DNA of 64,000 nucleotides. Origin: Streptomyces sp. SDr-06 (GTDB lineage: Bacteria; Actinomycetota; Actinomycetes; Streptomycetales; Streptomycetaceae). The notes beneath the pieces are model-generated. The model ran no database searches, had not been told where the DNA came from, and saw nothing but the letters and a program-made list of their open reading frames with translations. Within the stretch, counting starts at the first letter, position 1. Each line of letters starts with the position of its first letter. Both the position numbers and the translations under genes were made by a program. Positions 24,291 through 35,229 of the stretch are shown in pieces. Location: the NCBI RefSeq assembly GCF_003324565.1, contig NZ_QOLA01000031.1, forward strand, positions 1 through 64,000. The letters run 5' to 3'.

Positions 24291-25079
24291 CTACTCCGCG
24301 CACGCGCTCCCGGTGGCGGCCGGATCGTCGGCGAGGTGCCGTTCGGCGTACACCGTGAGGGCGTCCCGGACGAATTCCGCCGTCCCCTCGCCGTGCTTGT
24401 CGTAGTGGACGCCGAAGCGCGGGTCGTCGACGTACATCCGGCCGATGCCGATGACGTACGCCCTGCCGACGGTCGTGGTGGCGGACAGCCAGGCGACATG
24501 GCGCCGCGCGATGTCCTGGGCCACGTCTCCGTCGGCGGCGAGGGCGGCCGCGTGGGCGGCCCCCCAGTCCCGGGCGATGTCCTCGTGCTCCTTGAGGAAC
24601 CCCTTCTTCTGCTCCTCGGTGAGCGAGCGCCACCAGCGGTCGCCCCGGCGGTAGGCGTCCTGGCCCCAGCGCCGGGTCACCTCCTCCTCGTACCGCGTGT
24701 GGTCGAAGCCGTCGAACACTTCCTCTGCCATGAGCTCTTCTCCCCTCTCGGTCTTGTGCAGGGTGGTCCGCACGGACGCGATCTGCCGCGCGATGCGCTC
24801 CCGCTCCTGTTCCAGGAGGCGCAGATGGGTGCGCAGGGCGGCGCTCGGATCGCGCTCGCCCTCCAGGACCTCGCCGATCACCGGCAGCGACAGGCCCAGC
24901 TCCCTCAGGAGCAGGATCCGCTGGAGGCGGACCAGGGCCGCCTGGTCGTAATAGCGGTAGCCGTTGCTTCCGATCCGGCTCGGGGCGAGCAGGCCGAGGT
25001 CCCCGTAGTGCCGAAGGGTGCGGCTCGTCGTCCCGGCCTTCTTGGCGATCTCCTGGATCGACCACTCCTTGCCGTTCAC
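24291..25079 (-). CDS. MerR/TipA-like regulator with TipAS domain
   Basis: 262 residues. Residues 4-75 form the MerR winged helix (WSIQEIAKKAGTTSRTLRHY, GYRYYDQAALVRLQ) and about 75-110 the coiled-coil dimerisation helix. About 125-255 is a TipAS-type ligand domain (GLxxEHED-like KKGFLKEHEDIARDW, RHVAWLSATTTVGRAYVIGIGRMYVDDPRFGVHYDK). The prototype TipAL of S. lividans (253 residues) binds thiopeptide antibiotics and activates its own promoter. The start GTG at 25077-25079 is 7 nt after the -10 of a MerR-type promoter, so the mRNA is probably leaderless. Confidence 0.9.
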   Translation of the reverse strand: MNGKEWSIQEIAKKAGTTSRTLRHYGDLGLLAPSRIGSNGYRYYDQAALVRLQRILLLRELGLSLPVIGEVLEGERDPSAALRTHLRLLEQERERIARQIASVRTTLHKTERGEELMAEEVFDGFDHTRYEEEVTRRWGQDAYRRGDRWWRSLTEEQKKGFLKEHEDIARDWGAAHAAALAADGDVAQDIARRHVAWLSATTTVGRAYVIGIGRMYVDDPRFGVHYDKHGEGTAEFVRDALTVYAERHLADDPAATGSACAE

Positions 25080-25086
25080 ATCGACC

Positions 25087-25118
25087 ACGCTAGAACTTGA
25101 CGTTGCGTAAAGGTCAAG
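25087..25118 (-). promoter_or_regulatory. MerR-type promoter/operator of the tipA-like gene
   Basis: Minus strand: -35 TTGACC (25117-25112), 19-base spacer, -10 TAGCGT (25092-25087). The overlong 19-base spacer is the hallmark of MerR-activated promoters. Inverted repeat CTTGAC-N11-GTCAAG (25118-25096) spans the spacer. Autoregulation is inferred. Confidence 0.75.
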
Positions 25119-25143
25119 CGCTGTCGGGCGGCTCCGGAGAACG

Positions 25144-25181
25144 CGAAGAGGCCCGGCACTCGAAAGTGCCGGGCCTCTTCG
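25144..25181 (-). terminator. Terminator after tRNA-fMet
   Basis: Perfect 17-bp stem (CGAAGAGGCCCGGCACT and complement) with a CGAA tetraloop, just 3' of tRNA-fMet. Confidence 0.85.
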
Positions 25182-25186
25182 TTCAG

Positions 25187-25260
25187 TAGCGGGGACAGGA
25201 TTTGAACCTGCGACCTCTGGGTTATGAGCCCAGCGAGCTACCGAGCTGCTCCACCCCGCG
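25187..25260 (-). tRNA. Initiator tRNA-fMet (CAU)
   Basis: 74 nt, CCA not encoded. Anticodon loop GGGCTCATAACCC; 5' CGCGGGG and 3' CCCCGCTA leave the 1:72 pair unpaired, the initiator signature. D and T loops are normal (GGTTCAAATCC). A TACAGT -10 lies upstream (25278-25273). Confidence 0.93.
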
Positions 25261-25432
25261 TCGGTGAACACAACTGTACGCCATTCGGAGAGGTGCTCCG
25301 CACCATTTACCGCGCGGCCCCGCGCCACCCTGGGACGCGCGTCACCGGCGTTGACCCCAACATGCCGCAGGGGCCCGGCAGTTGGCGCTCAGCGCCGGTG
25401 CCGGGCCCCTCGGGGCGTACGGGGTGATCGGG

Positions 25433-26713
25433 TCAGACGGACGAGCCGCGGCGGCGGCGCACGCCGAGCCAGGTGACCGCCGCGCCGAGTGCGACCAGGG
25501 CGGCGGCGACCCCCGCGTACAGGCCAGTGCGGGAGTCCGCCCCGGTGTGGGCGAGGCTGCCGGTGGCCGTGGCGGTGGCGAGGTTGGCGTCGGTCGCGGC
25601 GGCCGGGGCGGCGGTGACGGACGCGGCGGTCGCGGCGACGGGCTGCGCGGCGGGCGTGCCGGCGGGCTGGGCGGACGGCTTCCCGGCGGGCGCGGTCCCC
25701 TCGCTCTTCGGGCCGAGCGGGAACTGCACGTGGGCGTACTCGAACGGGTAGGTGTTGTCCGAGGGCAGCGCCACGCGGACCTCGGCCGTGATCGGGGTGA
25801 CCTTCTTGAGCTGGGTGTGGACGCCCAGCGTGATCCGCAGCGGCAGGGTGTGCGGGCCGGAGGCGGCGCCGAAGCCCTTCGCGATCGTGGGCAGGGTGAC
25901 GCTGTTGTCGCCCTCCACCTTCAGGTCCTGCCAGCGGCCGTCGATCAGGCCCTGCACGAAGAAGGCCGGGTCCTTGACCTGCGGGTCGGCGTACGAGAGG
26001 TAGAGGCGGCTGGTGAGCGCGCTGTTGAACGCGCCGTCGCCGGTGGCCAGGTAGTTCAGGTCGAGGAACTGGCGCTCGTTCGGGCCGTCCATGGTGGAGC
26101 CGGGCTTCTTCGTGAACCAGGTCTTCAGGTGGCCCGCCTTGATCTGCGGGTCCGCCTTGAAGGTGTGCGAGGCCTGGTGGTTTTGCGCCACCTCGCCGTT
26201 GAGGCTGGTGGCGGTGAGCTTGAAGTCGCCGTCGTTGGTCGGGTAGCCGGCGCCGAGGCCGACGGTGACCTTCCAGGTCAGCTTGCCGTTGGCCGGGACG
26301 TCGAAGCCGTCGCCCGTGCCCTTGCCTGCCGCCGGGTAGAACACGCCCTGCCAGCCGCCGTCCTGGTGCCCGACGAAGTACTTGGTGGCGGGCGCGTCCA
26401 CCGCGTCGACCTTGAACACCACGTCGTTCGTCCGCAGCGGGCTGGCGCCGGTCGCGTCGCCGAGCATCCACGGGTGGAACGCCTGGGTCTTCTGCGCGGG
26501 GTTGCGCACGGTCAGCTCGAACGTCTCGGTCGCCCCGCCCCGGGTCAGCGGGCCGTTCGGCGCCGGGGTCCCCATCTCCATCACCAGCGGGCGCTGCGCG
26601 TCGTCGGACGGCGCGGCCTGCGCGGAGAGCGGCATCAGGACGGTGCCGGCGACGGCGGCGACAACGGCGGTGGCCGCGGGGCGGAAGAGGCGGTGGGCGA
26701 TGCGAGCGGACAT
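25433..26713 (-). CDS. Secreted surface protein with LAXTG sortase signal
   Basis: 426 residues from ATG 26711-26713, with GGGGGGAG 6 nt upstream. An N-terminal signal peptide (SARIAHRLFRPAATAVVAAV to SAQA) leads into beta-rich domains with motifs like ETFELTVRNPAQKTQAFHP. A Thr/Ala/Pro linker follows. The C-terminus carries LAHTG, then a transmembrane stretch and RRRRG tail: an actinobacterial class E sortase substrate (LAXTG), predicted to be covalently attached to peptidoglycan. No sortase gene is in the window. Function of the exposed domains is unknown. Confidence 0.8.
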   Translation of the reverse strand: MSARIAHRLFRPAATAVVAAVAGTVLMPLSAQAAPSDDAQRPLVMEMGTPAPNGPLTRGGATETFELTVRNPAQKTQAFHPWMLGDATGASPLRTNDVVFKVDAVDAPATKYFVGHQDGGWQGVFYPAAGKGTGDGFDVPANGKLTWKVTVGLGAGYPTNDGDFKLTATSLNGEVAQNHQASHTFKADPQIKAGHLKTWFTKKPGSTMDGPNERQFLDLNYLATGDGAFNSALTSRLYLSYADPQVKDPAFFVQGLIDGRWQDLKVEGDNSVTLPTIAKGFGAASGPHTLPLRITLGVHTQLKKVTPITAEVRVALPSDNTYPFEYAHVQFPLGPKSEGTAPAGKPSAQPAGTPAAQPVAATAASVTAAPAAATDANLATATATGSLAHTGADSRTGLYAGVAAALVALGAAVTWLGVRRRRGSSV

Positions 26714-27100
26714 GGTGGACTCCCCCCAAGGAATCACAAGGGCTCTCTGCGCGGCGGCAGTCGGCGAAAGGAACGAGAAGGTTCAGCGGGCGAACGGCCG
26801 ACCGCGGCAGAGCGCCGGGCCGACGGGTGTTCTCGATGCGCTGGGTGGTGCGAAGGTGCCGCCGCTTCGCCGGTCTTGCATCCCCCCGGCCGCTGCGATG
26901 TGCTCATCCTCTGCCAGAACCTGACCCCGAACGATCTCCGGATTGTCACCACTGGGCAACGGAGATCCCGGGCCTCGAAACGGTGTGCGGACCCCGGTCA
27001 GCGGGCGACCGACACGAGGCTCCGGACCAGCCCCAGTCGGCGGCCGACCGCGCACCTCACCCCGCAACACCGTGCGGAGGGCTCCCCTATCGTGCGCCCC
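26714..27100. other. Intergenic region between surface protein (-) and HAD protein (+)
   Basis: About 390 bases with divergent promoters and no supported small gene. TATCGT (27088-27093) is 7 nt before the HAD ATG and may be its -10. Confidence 0.4.
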
Positions 27101-27607
27101 ATGATCACCCCCGCCCAGCGCCCGTACCTCTTCCTCGACGTCGACGGCCCACTCATCCCGTTCGGCGGCCCGGACGGACACCCGACCTACGGGGCGCCGG
27201 ACACCGAGACCGCCAACCCCCTCCTGAACAGGCTGAATCCGGCGTACGGGCCCCGCCTGGCCAGGTTCTCCCACTCCTGCGACCTCGTCTGGGCCACCAC
27301 GTGGATGGCTGATGCGAACGAGTGCCTCGCACCCCGACTCGGCCTCCCCGAACTGCCCGTCCTCGACTGGCCGGAACAGCCGGACGAGGACGAGCGGGCC
27401 GGGCTGCACTGGAAGACCCGGGCGCTGCTCGCCCACGCGGCCGGACGCCCGTTCATCTGGCTCGACGACGAGATCACGGAGATCGACCGCACCTGGGTGT
27501 CCGCCCACACCGGGGCCCGGGCCCTGCTCCACCGCGTCGACCCCCGCCGGGGCCTCACCGACGCGGACTTCACGGTGGTCGAGGAGTGGCTGCGCGCCGC
27601 GGGTTGA
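27101..27607 (+). CDS. HAD-superfamily protein
   Basis: 168 residues. HAD motif I is YLFLDVDGPLIPFG (about 9-22), the DxDG nucleophile motif; the later WATTWMADANECL and WLDDEITEID supply motif II- and IV-like residues. The compact fold resembles the HAD domain group linked to RNA or nucleotide repair in actinobacteria. Substrate is unknown. ATG 27101 may be leaderless; GTG 27092 is an in-frame alternative. Confidence 0.75.
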   Translation: MITPAQRPYLFLDVDGPLIPFGGPDGHPTYGAPDTETANPLLNRLNPAYGPRLARFSHSCDLVWATTWMADANECLAPRLGLPELPVLDWPEQPDEDERAGLHWKTRALLAHAAGRPFIWLDDEITEIDRTWVSAHTGARALLHRVDPRRGLTDADFTVVEEWLRAAG

Positions 27608-27699
27608 GGACCACGGACAGGGCGGTCGCCCCGGGGCCGGCGTCGAGCCAGGACGGCCCGCGCCGCGCGCACCCGGGCCGCAGCGCGGCCGCAACGGCT

Positions 27700-27731
27700 T
27701 CGGCCCGACCGGAGTCATCCGGTCGGGCCGA
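27700..27731. terminator. Bidirectional terminator hairpin
   Basis: Perfect 13-bp stem (TCGGCCCGACCGG and complement) with loop AGTCAT, between the HAD gene (+) and tRNA-Lys (-). Confidence 0.8.
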
Positions 27732-27774
27732 GGAATCACCAGGTCAGAAGAGGCGTCTCCGCCGCGCCGACCGG

Positions 27775-27847
27775 TAGGCCATGTCGGACTCGAACCGACA
27801 ACCAACGGATTAAAAGTCCGCTGCTCTGCCAATTGAGCTAATGGCCC
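27775..27847 (-). tRNA. tRNA-Lys (UUU)
   Basis: 73 nt, CCA not encoded. Anticodon loop GACTTTTAATC with TTT; T loop GGTTCGAGTCC normal. TATGCT -10 upstream (27870-27865). Confidence 0.93.
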
Positions 27848-27990
27848 TTGGCGAGTCACCCCCGAGCATAGCCCGACGCCGCCCGGCAGCCGATCGGGTA
27901 TCGGCTGTCGGGGCCGTCGCGGGTCGGGGGCGGGGGTCGTCCCGGCGCTCGCGGTGCGGACACAGCGGGTCGAATCCCCCGGGCGCGGCG

Positions 27991-29511
27991 CTACTCGCGC
28001 GGCCCGGCCGTGTCCGTCGGCCGCAGGAACCAGTGCCGGGCCGACGCCAGCCACCACACCGTCGCGAAGCCCAGGACGGCGAGGACCGCGATCGGGGCGT
28101 AGTTGAAGGTCTCCCACGTCACCGGGGACACCTGCGGCAGCATGAACAGGACTGTGATGACCGCCACCCAGGCCACCGCCACGACGCCGATCGGGCGCGA
28201 CCAGCGGCCCAGGTGCCAGGGCCCCCGGGCGAAGGAGTCGCCGCGGAACAGGCGCAGCAGGGTCGGGATCACGTACGCGATGTAGAGGCCGATCACCGCG
28301 ATCGAGGTCACGGCCGCGTACGCCGTCACGTTGATCAGGTAGGGCAGGCCCAGGACGAGGGCCGCTCCCGCCGCCAGCCACACCGCCGCCACCGGGGTGC
28401 GGGTGCGGGGGCTCACCGTGTGCCACAGCCGTGAGAAGGGCAGCGCGCCGTCGCGTGAAAAGGCGTAGATCATGCGGGAGTTGGCGGTCACCGAGGCCAT
28501 TCCGCAGAACAGCTGGGCGCCGATCACCACGAGCAGGAGCAGCTTGCCGCCGGCCTCGCCGAGGGAGTCCAGCAGGATCTGGGCGGGGGGCGCGCCGGTG
28601 TCCGAGTTCAGCTGGGTGTCGTACGACCCGATCGCGTACGTGAAGCCGAGGAGGAGGACGAAGCCCGCTATCCAGGACGTCCAGATGGAGCGGACGATGC
28701 CGCGCGGGCCCGCCGTGGAGGCGTCGTGGGTCTCCTCCGTCATGTGCGCGGAGGCGTCGTACCCGGTGAAGGTGTACTGCGCCATCAGCAGGCCGATCAG
28801 GACCACGTACGCGCTGTTCGTGAAGCCGGTCTCGTTCACGAAGCGGGTGAAGACGAAGGAGGTGGACTGGTGCTTGCCGGGGACGAAGGCCAGGGCGGCC
28901 ACGATCGCCACCACGCCCAGCACGTGCCACCACACGCTCACGCTGTTGAGGAACGCGACGATGCGCACCCCGAAGGTGTTCAGGAGGCCGTGGAGCAGCA
29001 GGATCGCCGCGAAGAGCAGGATCGTGCGGGCCGCGGTGACCTCGAAGCCGAACTGGAGGTTCAGGTACGCCCCGAGGAACGACGCCGCGCCGAAGTCGAC
29101 GCCCGCCGTCACCGCGATCTGGCCCAGCACGTTGAACCAGCCCGTGAACCACGCCCACGCCGCGGCCTGGCGGGGCGGGGCGAGGCGGTGGGCCCAGAAG
29201 TAGAGGCCGGCCGAGGTGGGATAGGCCGAGCAGATCTCGGCCATCGCGAGCCCGACGACCAGCGTCATCAGGCCGACCACGACCCAGCCCCACGTGATGA
29301 GCGCCGGGCCGCCGGTCTTCATGCCGTACGCGTACATCGTCAGGCAGCCGGAGAGCACCGAGATGATCGTGAACGAGACGGCGTAGTTGGAGAAGGCCGA
29401 CATGCGGCGGGCCAGGACCTGCTTGTAGCCCAACTGGGCCAGGAGTTCCTCGTCCGACCCCGGGGCCCCCTCGGGGGCGCCCTCGCTGGTGGTGCCGACG
29501 TCACTTGTCAT
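27991..29511 (-). CDS. APC-family amino-acid permease
   Basis: 506 residues with about 12 transmembrane segments of the amino acid-polyamine-organocation superfamily. The short acidic N-terminus precedes LGYKQVLARRMSAFSNYAVSF, characteristic of the GABA/choline-type permease subgroup. MAEICSAYPTSAGLYFWAHRL and TGYDASAHMTEETHDAS (a conserved APC loop) are clear. Probable substrate is an amino acid or GABA-like compound; not resolvable here. I chose ATG 29509-29511 (MTSDVGTTSEG); an upstream ATG at 29550 is possible. Neither has a strong ribosome site. Confidence 0.85.
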   Translation of the reverse strand: MTSDVGTTSEGAPEGAPGSDEELLAQLGYKQVLARRMSAFSNYAVSFTIISVLSGCLTMYAYGMKTGGPALITWGWVVVGLMTLVVGLAMAEICSAYPTSAGLYFWAHRLAPPRQAAAWAWFTGWFNVLGQIAVTAGVDFGAASFLGAYLNLQFGFEVTAARTILLFAAILLLHGLLNTFGVRIVAFLNSVSVWWHVLGVVAIVAALAFVPGKHQSTSFVFTRFVNETGFTNSAYVVLIGLLMAQYTFTGYDASAHMTEETHDASTAGPRGIVRSIWTSWIAGFVLLLGFTYAIGSYDTQLNSDTGAPPAQILLDSLGEAGGKLLLLVVIGAQLFCGMASVTANSRMIYAFSRDGALPFSRLWHTVSPRTRTPVAAVWLAAGAALVLGLPYLINVTAYAAVTSIAVIGLYIAYVIPTLLRLFRGDSFARGPWHLGRWSRPIGVVAVAWVAVITVLFMLPQVSPVTWETFNYAPIAVLAVLGFATVWWLASARHWFLRPTDTAGPRE

Positions 29512-29750
29512 GCCCCCGGTGATGCCCGCACCGGAGGCCTGACATGCCATCAGTCGGCTCAAGGAATGACCAGATCTGATCGCCCGCTCGCCCAACGTGG
29601 GCGCCAATGCAGCGACTTGTACATGTTCCAGCCGCCGCCGAGCGGGTTTCGCTCGCCCGCGCCCCAGCCCATGGCCGGGCCGCGCTACGCCGTCGACGGC
29701 ACGGGATCGCGGCGGTCGGGGTGCGGACGGTCGCGCCCGCGCGGAAAGCG

Positions 29751-29793
29751 ACAGGGCCCGCACCACACCCGGAGGGTGTCGTACGGGCCCTGT
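29751..29793 (-). terminator. Terminator of the DEAD-box helicase gene
   Basis: Outer stem ACAGGGCCCG/CGGGCCCTGT (29751-29760 and 29784-29793) enclosing an inner ACACCC/GGGTGT stem, 20 bases after the helicase stop. Confidence 0.75.
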
Positions 29794-29813
29794 TGAGCCG
29801 TCAGGCAAAGGCG

Positions 29814-32060
<2,247 letters not shown>

Positions 32061-32271
32061 GCGAAATGCGAAACCTTCCGGAGTCTCGGCACGCGCCCGT
32101 CAACTCCGTGAATTCGCAATTCGACCGCCTCAATGCGGTCAGCCACGGCTAGGGAGAGTACGCGCCACACGGCGCTCTTCTGTGGCTTTTCCACCAAAGA
32201 GGGCCGGGCAATGGGATCAAACGATCTACTACCATACGCACCCCCACCCCCCTAAGGCAAACCGAGTCCCC

Positions 32272-32814
32272 CTAAACCGGTCCGACCTGCGGTGATGCAC
32301 TGGGCTCCGACTGGAGCGGAGGCTGATTCCGGCGCAGCGCGCTGTTGTGGGTGTCGGCCCCCGGGGTCGTGGACGGCGAGGGCGCCGGGGTCGACGGCAC
32401 CGGGCTCGGCGACGGCGGGGCGGGCGGCGGGCTGGGGGCGGGGTGGCTCGCCGGCGGGGCCGGGTGCGAGGGGCCGCCCCGCGAGGGTTTGGCGGGGCCC
32501 GGACCGCCGGGCTTCGGATTGCCGCCCGCCGAGGGCGCGGCCGGTCCCGGCGCCCCGGGCGACCCGCTGGGGCCGACCGCCCCGGACGGCCCGCCGGCCG
32601 TCTTCGCGTCGTGCTTGCCGGTACGCCCCTTGCCCGCGCCGGCTCCGCCCTTGTCCTCCTCCGGCCTGGCCGCCTCGCCGTGCCGCCCGACGGACGCCGA
32701 GGGCTTGGGGCCGCTCTCGTTGTCGCTCACGCTCATACAGCCCGCCGACGCCGTGAGCACCAGGACGGTCACGGCCAGCTCGGCCAGGCGGACAGGGGTG
32801 GTCAACTGGCGCAC
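32272..32814 (-). CDS. Proline-rich lipoprotein
   Basis: 180 residues from GTG 32812-32814 (GGAGG 7 nt upstream). The signal peptide ends in lipobox TASAGC (Cys26). The mature part is almost wholly low-complexity Pro/Gly/Ser/Lys, a likely cell-wall-spanning spacer with only a short C-terminal segment. No enzymatic domain is visible; function unknown. Confidence 0.7.
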   Translation of the reverse strand: MRQLTTPVRLAELAVTVLVLTASAGCMSVSDNESGPKPSASVGRHGEAARPEEDKGGAGAGKGRTGKHDAKTAGGPSGAVGPSGSPGAPGPAAPSAGGNPKPGGPGPAKPSRGGPSHPAPPASHPAPSPPPAPPSPSPVPSTPAPSPSTTPGADTHNSALRRNQPPLQSEPSASPQVGPV

Positions 32815-32976
32815 GGGGGCACCTCCGGGACGGGAGAGCGATGGGGTCGTACGTTCCAACTCCCGGCGCCCCGCCGGGGACACGCCCGGGCCGCACCCGG
32901 CTTGCGCCCGACATCCGTCCGAGCACGCTCGGGGGCCGGGCGCCGGCACCCGACCCCGAAGTCCGCCCCCGGGGCC

Positions 32977-33327
32977 TCAGCCGTACCCGAGCGCGTGGAG
33001 GCGTTCGTCGTCGATGCCGAAGTGGTGGGCGATCTCGTGAACCACCGTCACCTCCGTCTCGGCGACGATTTCTTCGCGGGTGGCGCACATCCGCAGCGTG
33101 GGGCCCCGGAAGATGGTGATCCGGTCGGGCAGCACCCCCGCGTACCACTCGCCGCGGTCGGTGAGCGGGGTTCCCTCGTAGAGGCCGAGCAGCTCGGGGT
33201 CGTCCGCCGGGGGCTCGTCCTCGACGAACACCGCCACGTTGTCCATCAGCCGCGTCAGCTCCGGCGGGATCCGGTCCAGCGCCTCGCCGACCAGTTCCTC
33301 GAACTCCTCGCGCGTCATCTCCAGCAC
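32977..33327 (-). CDS. Small zincin-type metallopeptidase family protein
   Basis: 116 residues with the zinc-protease motif VVHEIAHHFGIDD (HExxH, about 96-108), preceded by RIPPELTRLMDNVAVFVEDEP, as in the widespread actinobacterial zincin family. Cytosolic, no signal peptide; physiological substrate unknown. GTG at 33325-33327 gives the usual N-terminus (VLEMTREEFEELV); the frame is open to 33387. Confidence 0.85.
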   Translation of the reverse strand: MLEMTREEFEELVGEALDRIPPELTRLMDNVAVFVEDEPPADDPELLGLYEGTPLTDRGEWYAGVLPDRITIFRGPTLRMCATREEIVAETEVTVVHEIAHHFGIDDERLHALGYG

Positions 33328-33386
33328 CCGGCCATTGTCGGGCACGCCCCGGCATACGGGCGCGCCGAAAAGGGCATACGGCCCCA

Positions 33387-34805
33387 ATGCGAGCCATGTC
33401 CGTAACCCGCCAGGCCCTGGTCCGGGCGGCGGGCCTGTGCTGCGTCGTGCTGGTCGGCGCGTGGCTCGGGCTCCTGGTCGTCGGCAACGTCCGCACCCCC
33501 GTGGGCCCCATGGACACCACCATGACCCTGCGTCCCTCGCTGACCGGCGGCACCAAGATCAACGTGTCGCCGCTCGGCGCCCTCGAACTCCGCTCGCACC
33601 TCGCGCCGCTCCGCCTGGACGTCGATGTCGACCGGCTCGACCCGGAGCGCGCCCAGGCCCTGGTCAGCCACCCCGAACGGATCTCCGGGCTCCAGCAGGA
33701 GATCGCCCGCGACGTCGGCCAGGGTGCCCGGGACGTGGCCCTGCGCTCGTGCGTGGCGGTCGTCTCCGGCGCGACGGCGCTCGGCCTCGCCGTCTACCGC
33801 CGCCCGCGCCGCGCCCTGGCCGCCGGCGGGCTCTCGCTCACCTTGCTCGCCGCGTGCGGCCTCTCGGCGTACGCCACCTGGAACCCCGAGTCGGTCATGG
33901 AGCCGAAGTACTCGGGCCTGCTCACCTCGGCCCCGCAGGTGGTGGGCAACGCGCGCTCCATCGTGACCGAATTCGGCGTCTACCAGGAGGAGTTGGCGAA
34001 GCTCGTCACCAACGTCACCAAGCTCTACGACACCGCCTCCACCCTCCCCGCCTACCAGCCGGACCCGGCCACCCTGCGGGTGCTGCACGTCTCGGACATC
34101 CACCTCAACCCGGCCGCGTGGCACATCATCGCCTCGCTCGTCACCCAGTACCGGATCGACGTGATCATCGACTCCGGCGACACCATGGACCACGGCAGCA
34201 CCGCCGAGAACCGCTTCCTGGACGCGATCCCCGACCTCGGCGCCCCCTACGTCTGGGTGCGCGGCAACCACGACTCGGCGGCGACCCAGCACTATGTGGC
34301 CGGGCTCAAGGGGGCGCACGTCCTGGACGACGGGCAGGCCGTCACGATCGCGGGCGTACGCATCGCGGGGATCGGCGACCCCCAGTTCACCCCGGACCGC
34401 TCCACGGCGGACACCGACCCCGACGGCGCCGAACGCGCGGCCGGGGGCCGGCTCGCCGCCGCCCTGCGCGCCGAGAGCCGCGCGGGCACCCCGGCCGACA
34501 TCGCGGTCACCCACGAGCCGGCGGCGGCGCGCGAGACCGACGGCACGGTTCCGCTGGTCCTGGCCGGGCATCTGCACCACCGCGAGACGGAGGTCATGAA
34601 GCTCGGCACCCGCCTGAAGGTGGAGGGCTCCACGGGCGGCGGCGGCCTGCGCGCCCTCCAGAACAAGGACCCGGAACAGGTCCGCGCCTCGGTGCTCTAC
34701 CTCGACAGCACCACCCGCCGCCTCCAGGCCTGGGACGAGGTGACGCTGGGCGGCCTGGGCCTGACCACGGCCGAGGTGAGCCGCCATCTGCCCACCCCCC
34801 GGTGA
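33387..34805 (+). CDS. Membrane-anchored metallophosphoesterase
   Basis: 472 residues. A first transmembrane segment (about 15-33) and a second pair (about 118-155) bracket a periplasmic-like region. The C-terminal calcineurin-type phosphoesterase has metal motifs VSDIHLNP (D-x-H), DSGDTMDHG (GD), RGNHDSA (GNHD) and GHLHHRE (GHxH). It should cleave phosphoesters with two metal ions; substrate unknown. It is divergent from the zincin gene; the starts are 60 bases apart. Confidence 0.85.
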   Translation: MRAMSVTRQALVRAAGLCCVVLVGAWLGLLVVGNVRTPVGPMDTTMTLRPSLTGGTKINVSPLGALELRSHLAPLRLDVDVDRLDPERAQALVSHPERISGLQQEIARDVGQGARDVALRSCVAVVSGATALGLAVYRRPRRALAAGGLSLTLLAACGLSAYATWNPESVMEPKYSGLLTSAPQVVGNARSIVTEFGVYQEELAKLVTNVTKLYDTASTLPAYQPDPATLRVLHVSDIHLNPAAWHIIASLVTQYRIDVIIDSGDTMDHGSTAENRFLDAIPDLGAPYVWVRGNHDSAATQHYVAGLKGAHVLDDGQAVTIAGVRIAGIGDPQFTPDRSTADTDPDGAERAAGGRLAAALRAESRAGTPADIAVTHEPAAARETDGTVPLVLAGHLHHRETEVMKLGTRLKVEGSTGGGGLRALQNKDPEQVRASVLYLDSTTRRLQAWDEVTLGGLGLTTAEVSRHLPTPR

Positions 34806-34822
34806 CCTCCCGGGAAACCGTT

Positions 34823-34852
34823 TTGGCGATACCTCCCCGCATCCCATATGCT
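34823..34852 (+). promoter_or_regulatory. Promoter of the tRNA-Glu/Asp/Phe cluster
   Basis: -35 TTGGCG (34823-34828), 18-base spacer, -10 TATGCT (34847-34852), 46 bases before tRNA-Glu. Confidence 0.6.
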
Positions 34853-34897
34853 TCTCACGTCCCCGACGCGCTGCGAAGCGCCCAGGCGGGCCAATTA

Positions 34898-34970
34898 GCC
34901 CTCATCGTCTAGTGGCCCAGGACGCCGCCCTTTCAAGGCGGTAGCACGGGTTCGAATCCCGTTGGGGGCA
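34898..34970 (+). tRNA. tRNA-Glu (UUC)
   Basis: 73 nt, CCA not encoded. Anticodon loop CCCTTTCAAGG with TTC; acceptor GCCCTCA/TGGGGGC; T loop GGTTCGAATCC. Confidence 0.93.
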
Positions 34971-34980
34971 CGCACAATCC

Positions 34981-35003
34981 TGTGCGAGACTTGGTCTCGC
35001 ACA
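34981..35003 (+). other. Processing hairpin between tRNA-Glu and tRNA-Asp
   Basis: Perfect 10-bp stem TGTGCGAGAC/GTCTCGCACA with loop TTG, a likely processing signal or weak attenuator inside the polycistronic precursor. Confidence 0.5.
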
Positions 35004-35009
35004 AAGCTT

Positions 35010-35084
35010 GGTCCTGTGGAGCAGTTTGGAGTGCTCGCCACCCTGTCAAGGTGGAGGCCGCGGGTTCAAATCCCGTCAGGACCG
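35010..35084 (+). tRNA. tRNA-Asp (GUC), copy 1
   Basis: 75 nt, CCA not encoded. Anticodon loop CCCTGTCAAGG with GTC; acceptor GGTCCTG/CAGGACC. Identical to the copy at 42235-42309. Confidence 0.93.
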
Positions 35085-35110
35085 CTGTGGTTCACCTCGG
35101 TGAAGCACGT

Positions 35111-35184
35111 GGCTGGGTAGCTCAGTTGGTACGAGCGATCGCCTGAAAAGCGATAGGTCGCCGGTTCGACCCCGGCCCCAGCCA
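35111..35184 (+). tRNA. tRNA-Phe (GAA)
   Basis: 74 nt, CCA not encoded. Anticodon loop GCCTGAAAAGC with GAA; acceptor GGCTGGG/CCCAGCC. Confidence 0.93.
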
Positions 35185-35190
35185 CCCCAG

Positions 35191-35217
35191 AAAGCCCCGC
35201 CCCTCCGGCGGGGCTTT
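35191..35217 (+). terminator. Terminator of the tRNA cluster
   Basis: 11-bp stem AAAGCCCCGCC/GGCGGGGCTTT with loop CCTCC, 7 bases after tRNA-Phe. Confidence 0.85.
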
Positions 35218-35229
35218 CCCCGTTCCGGG

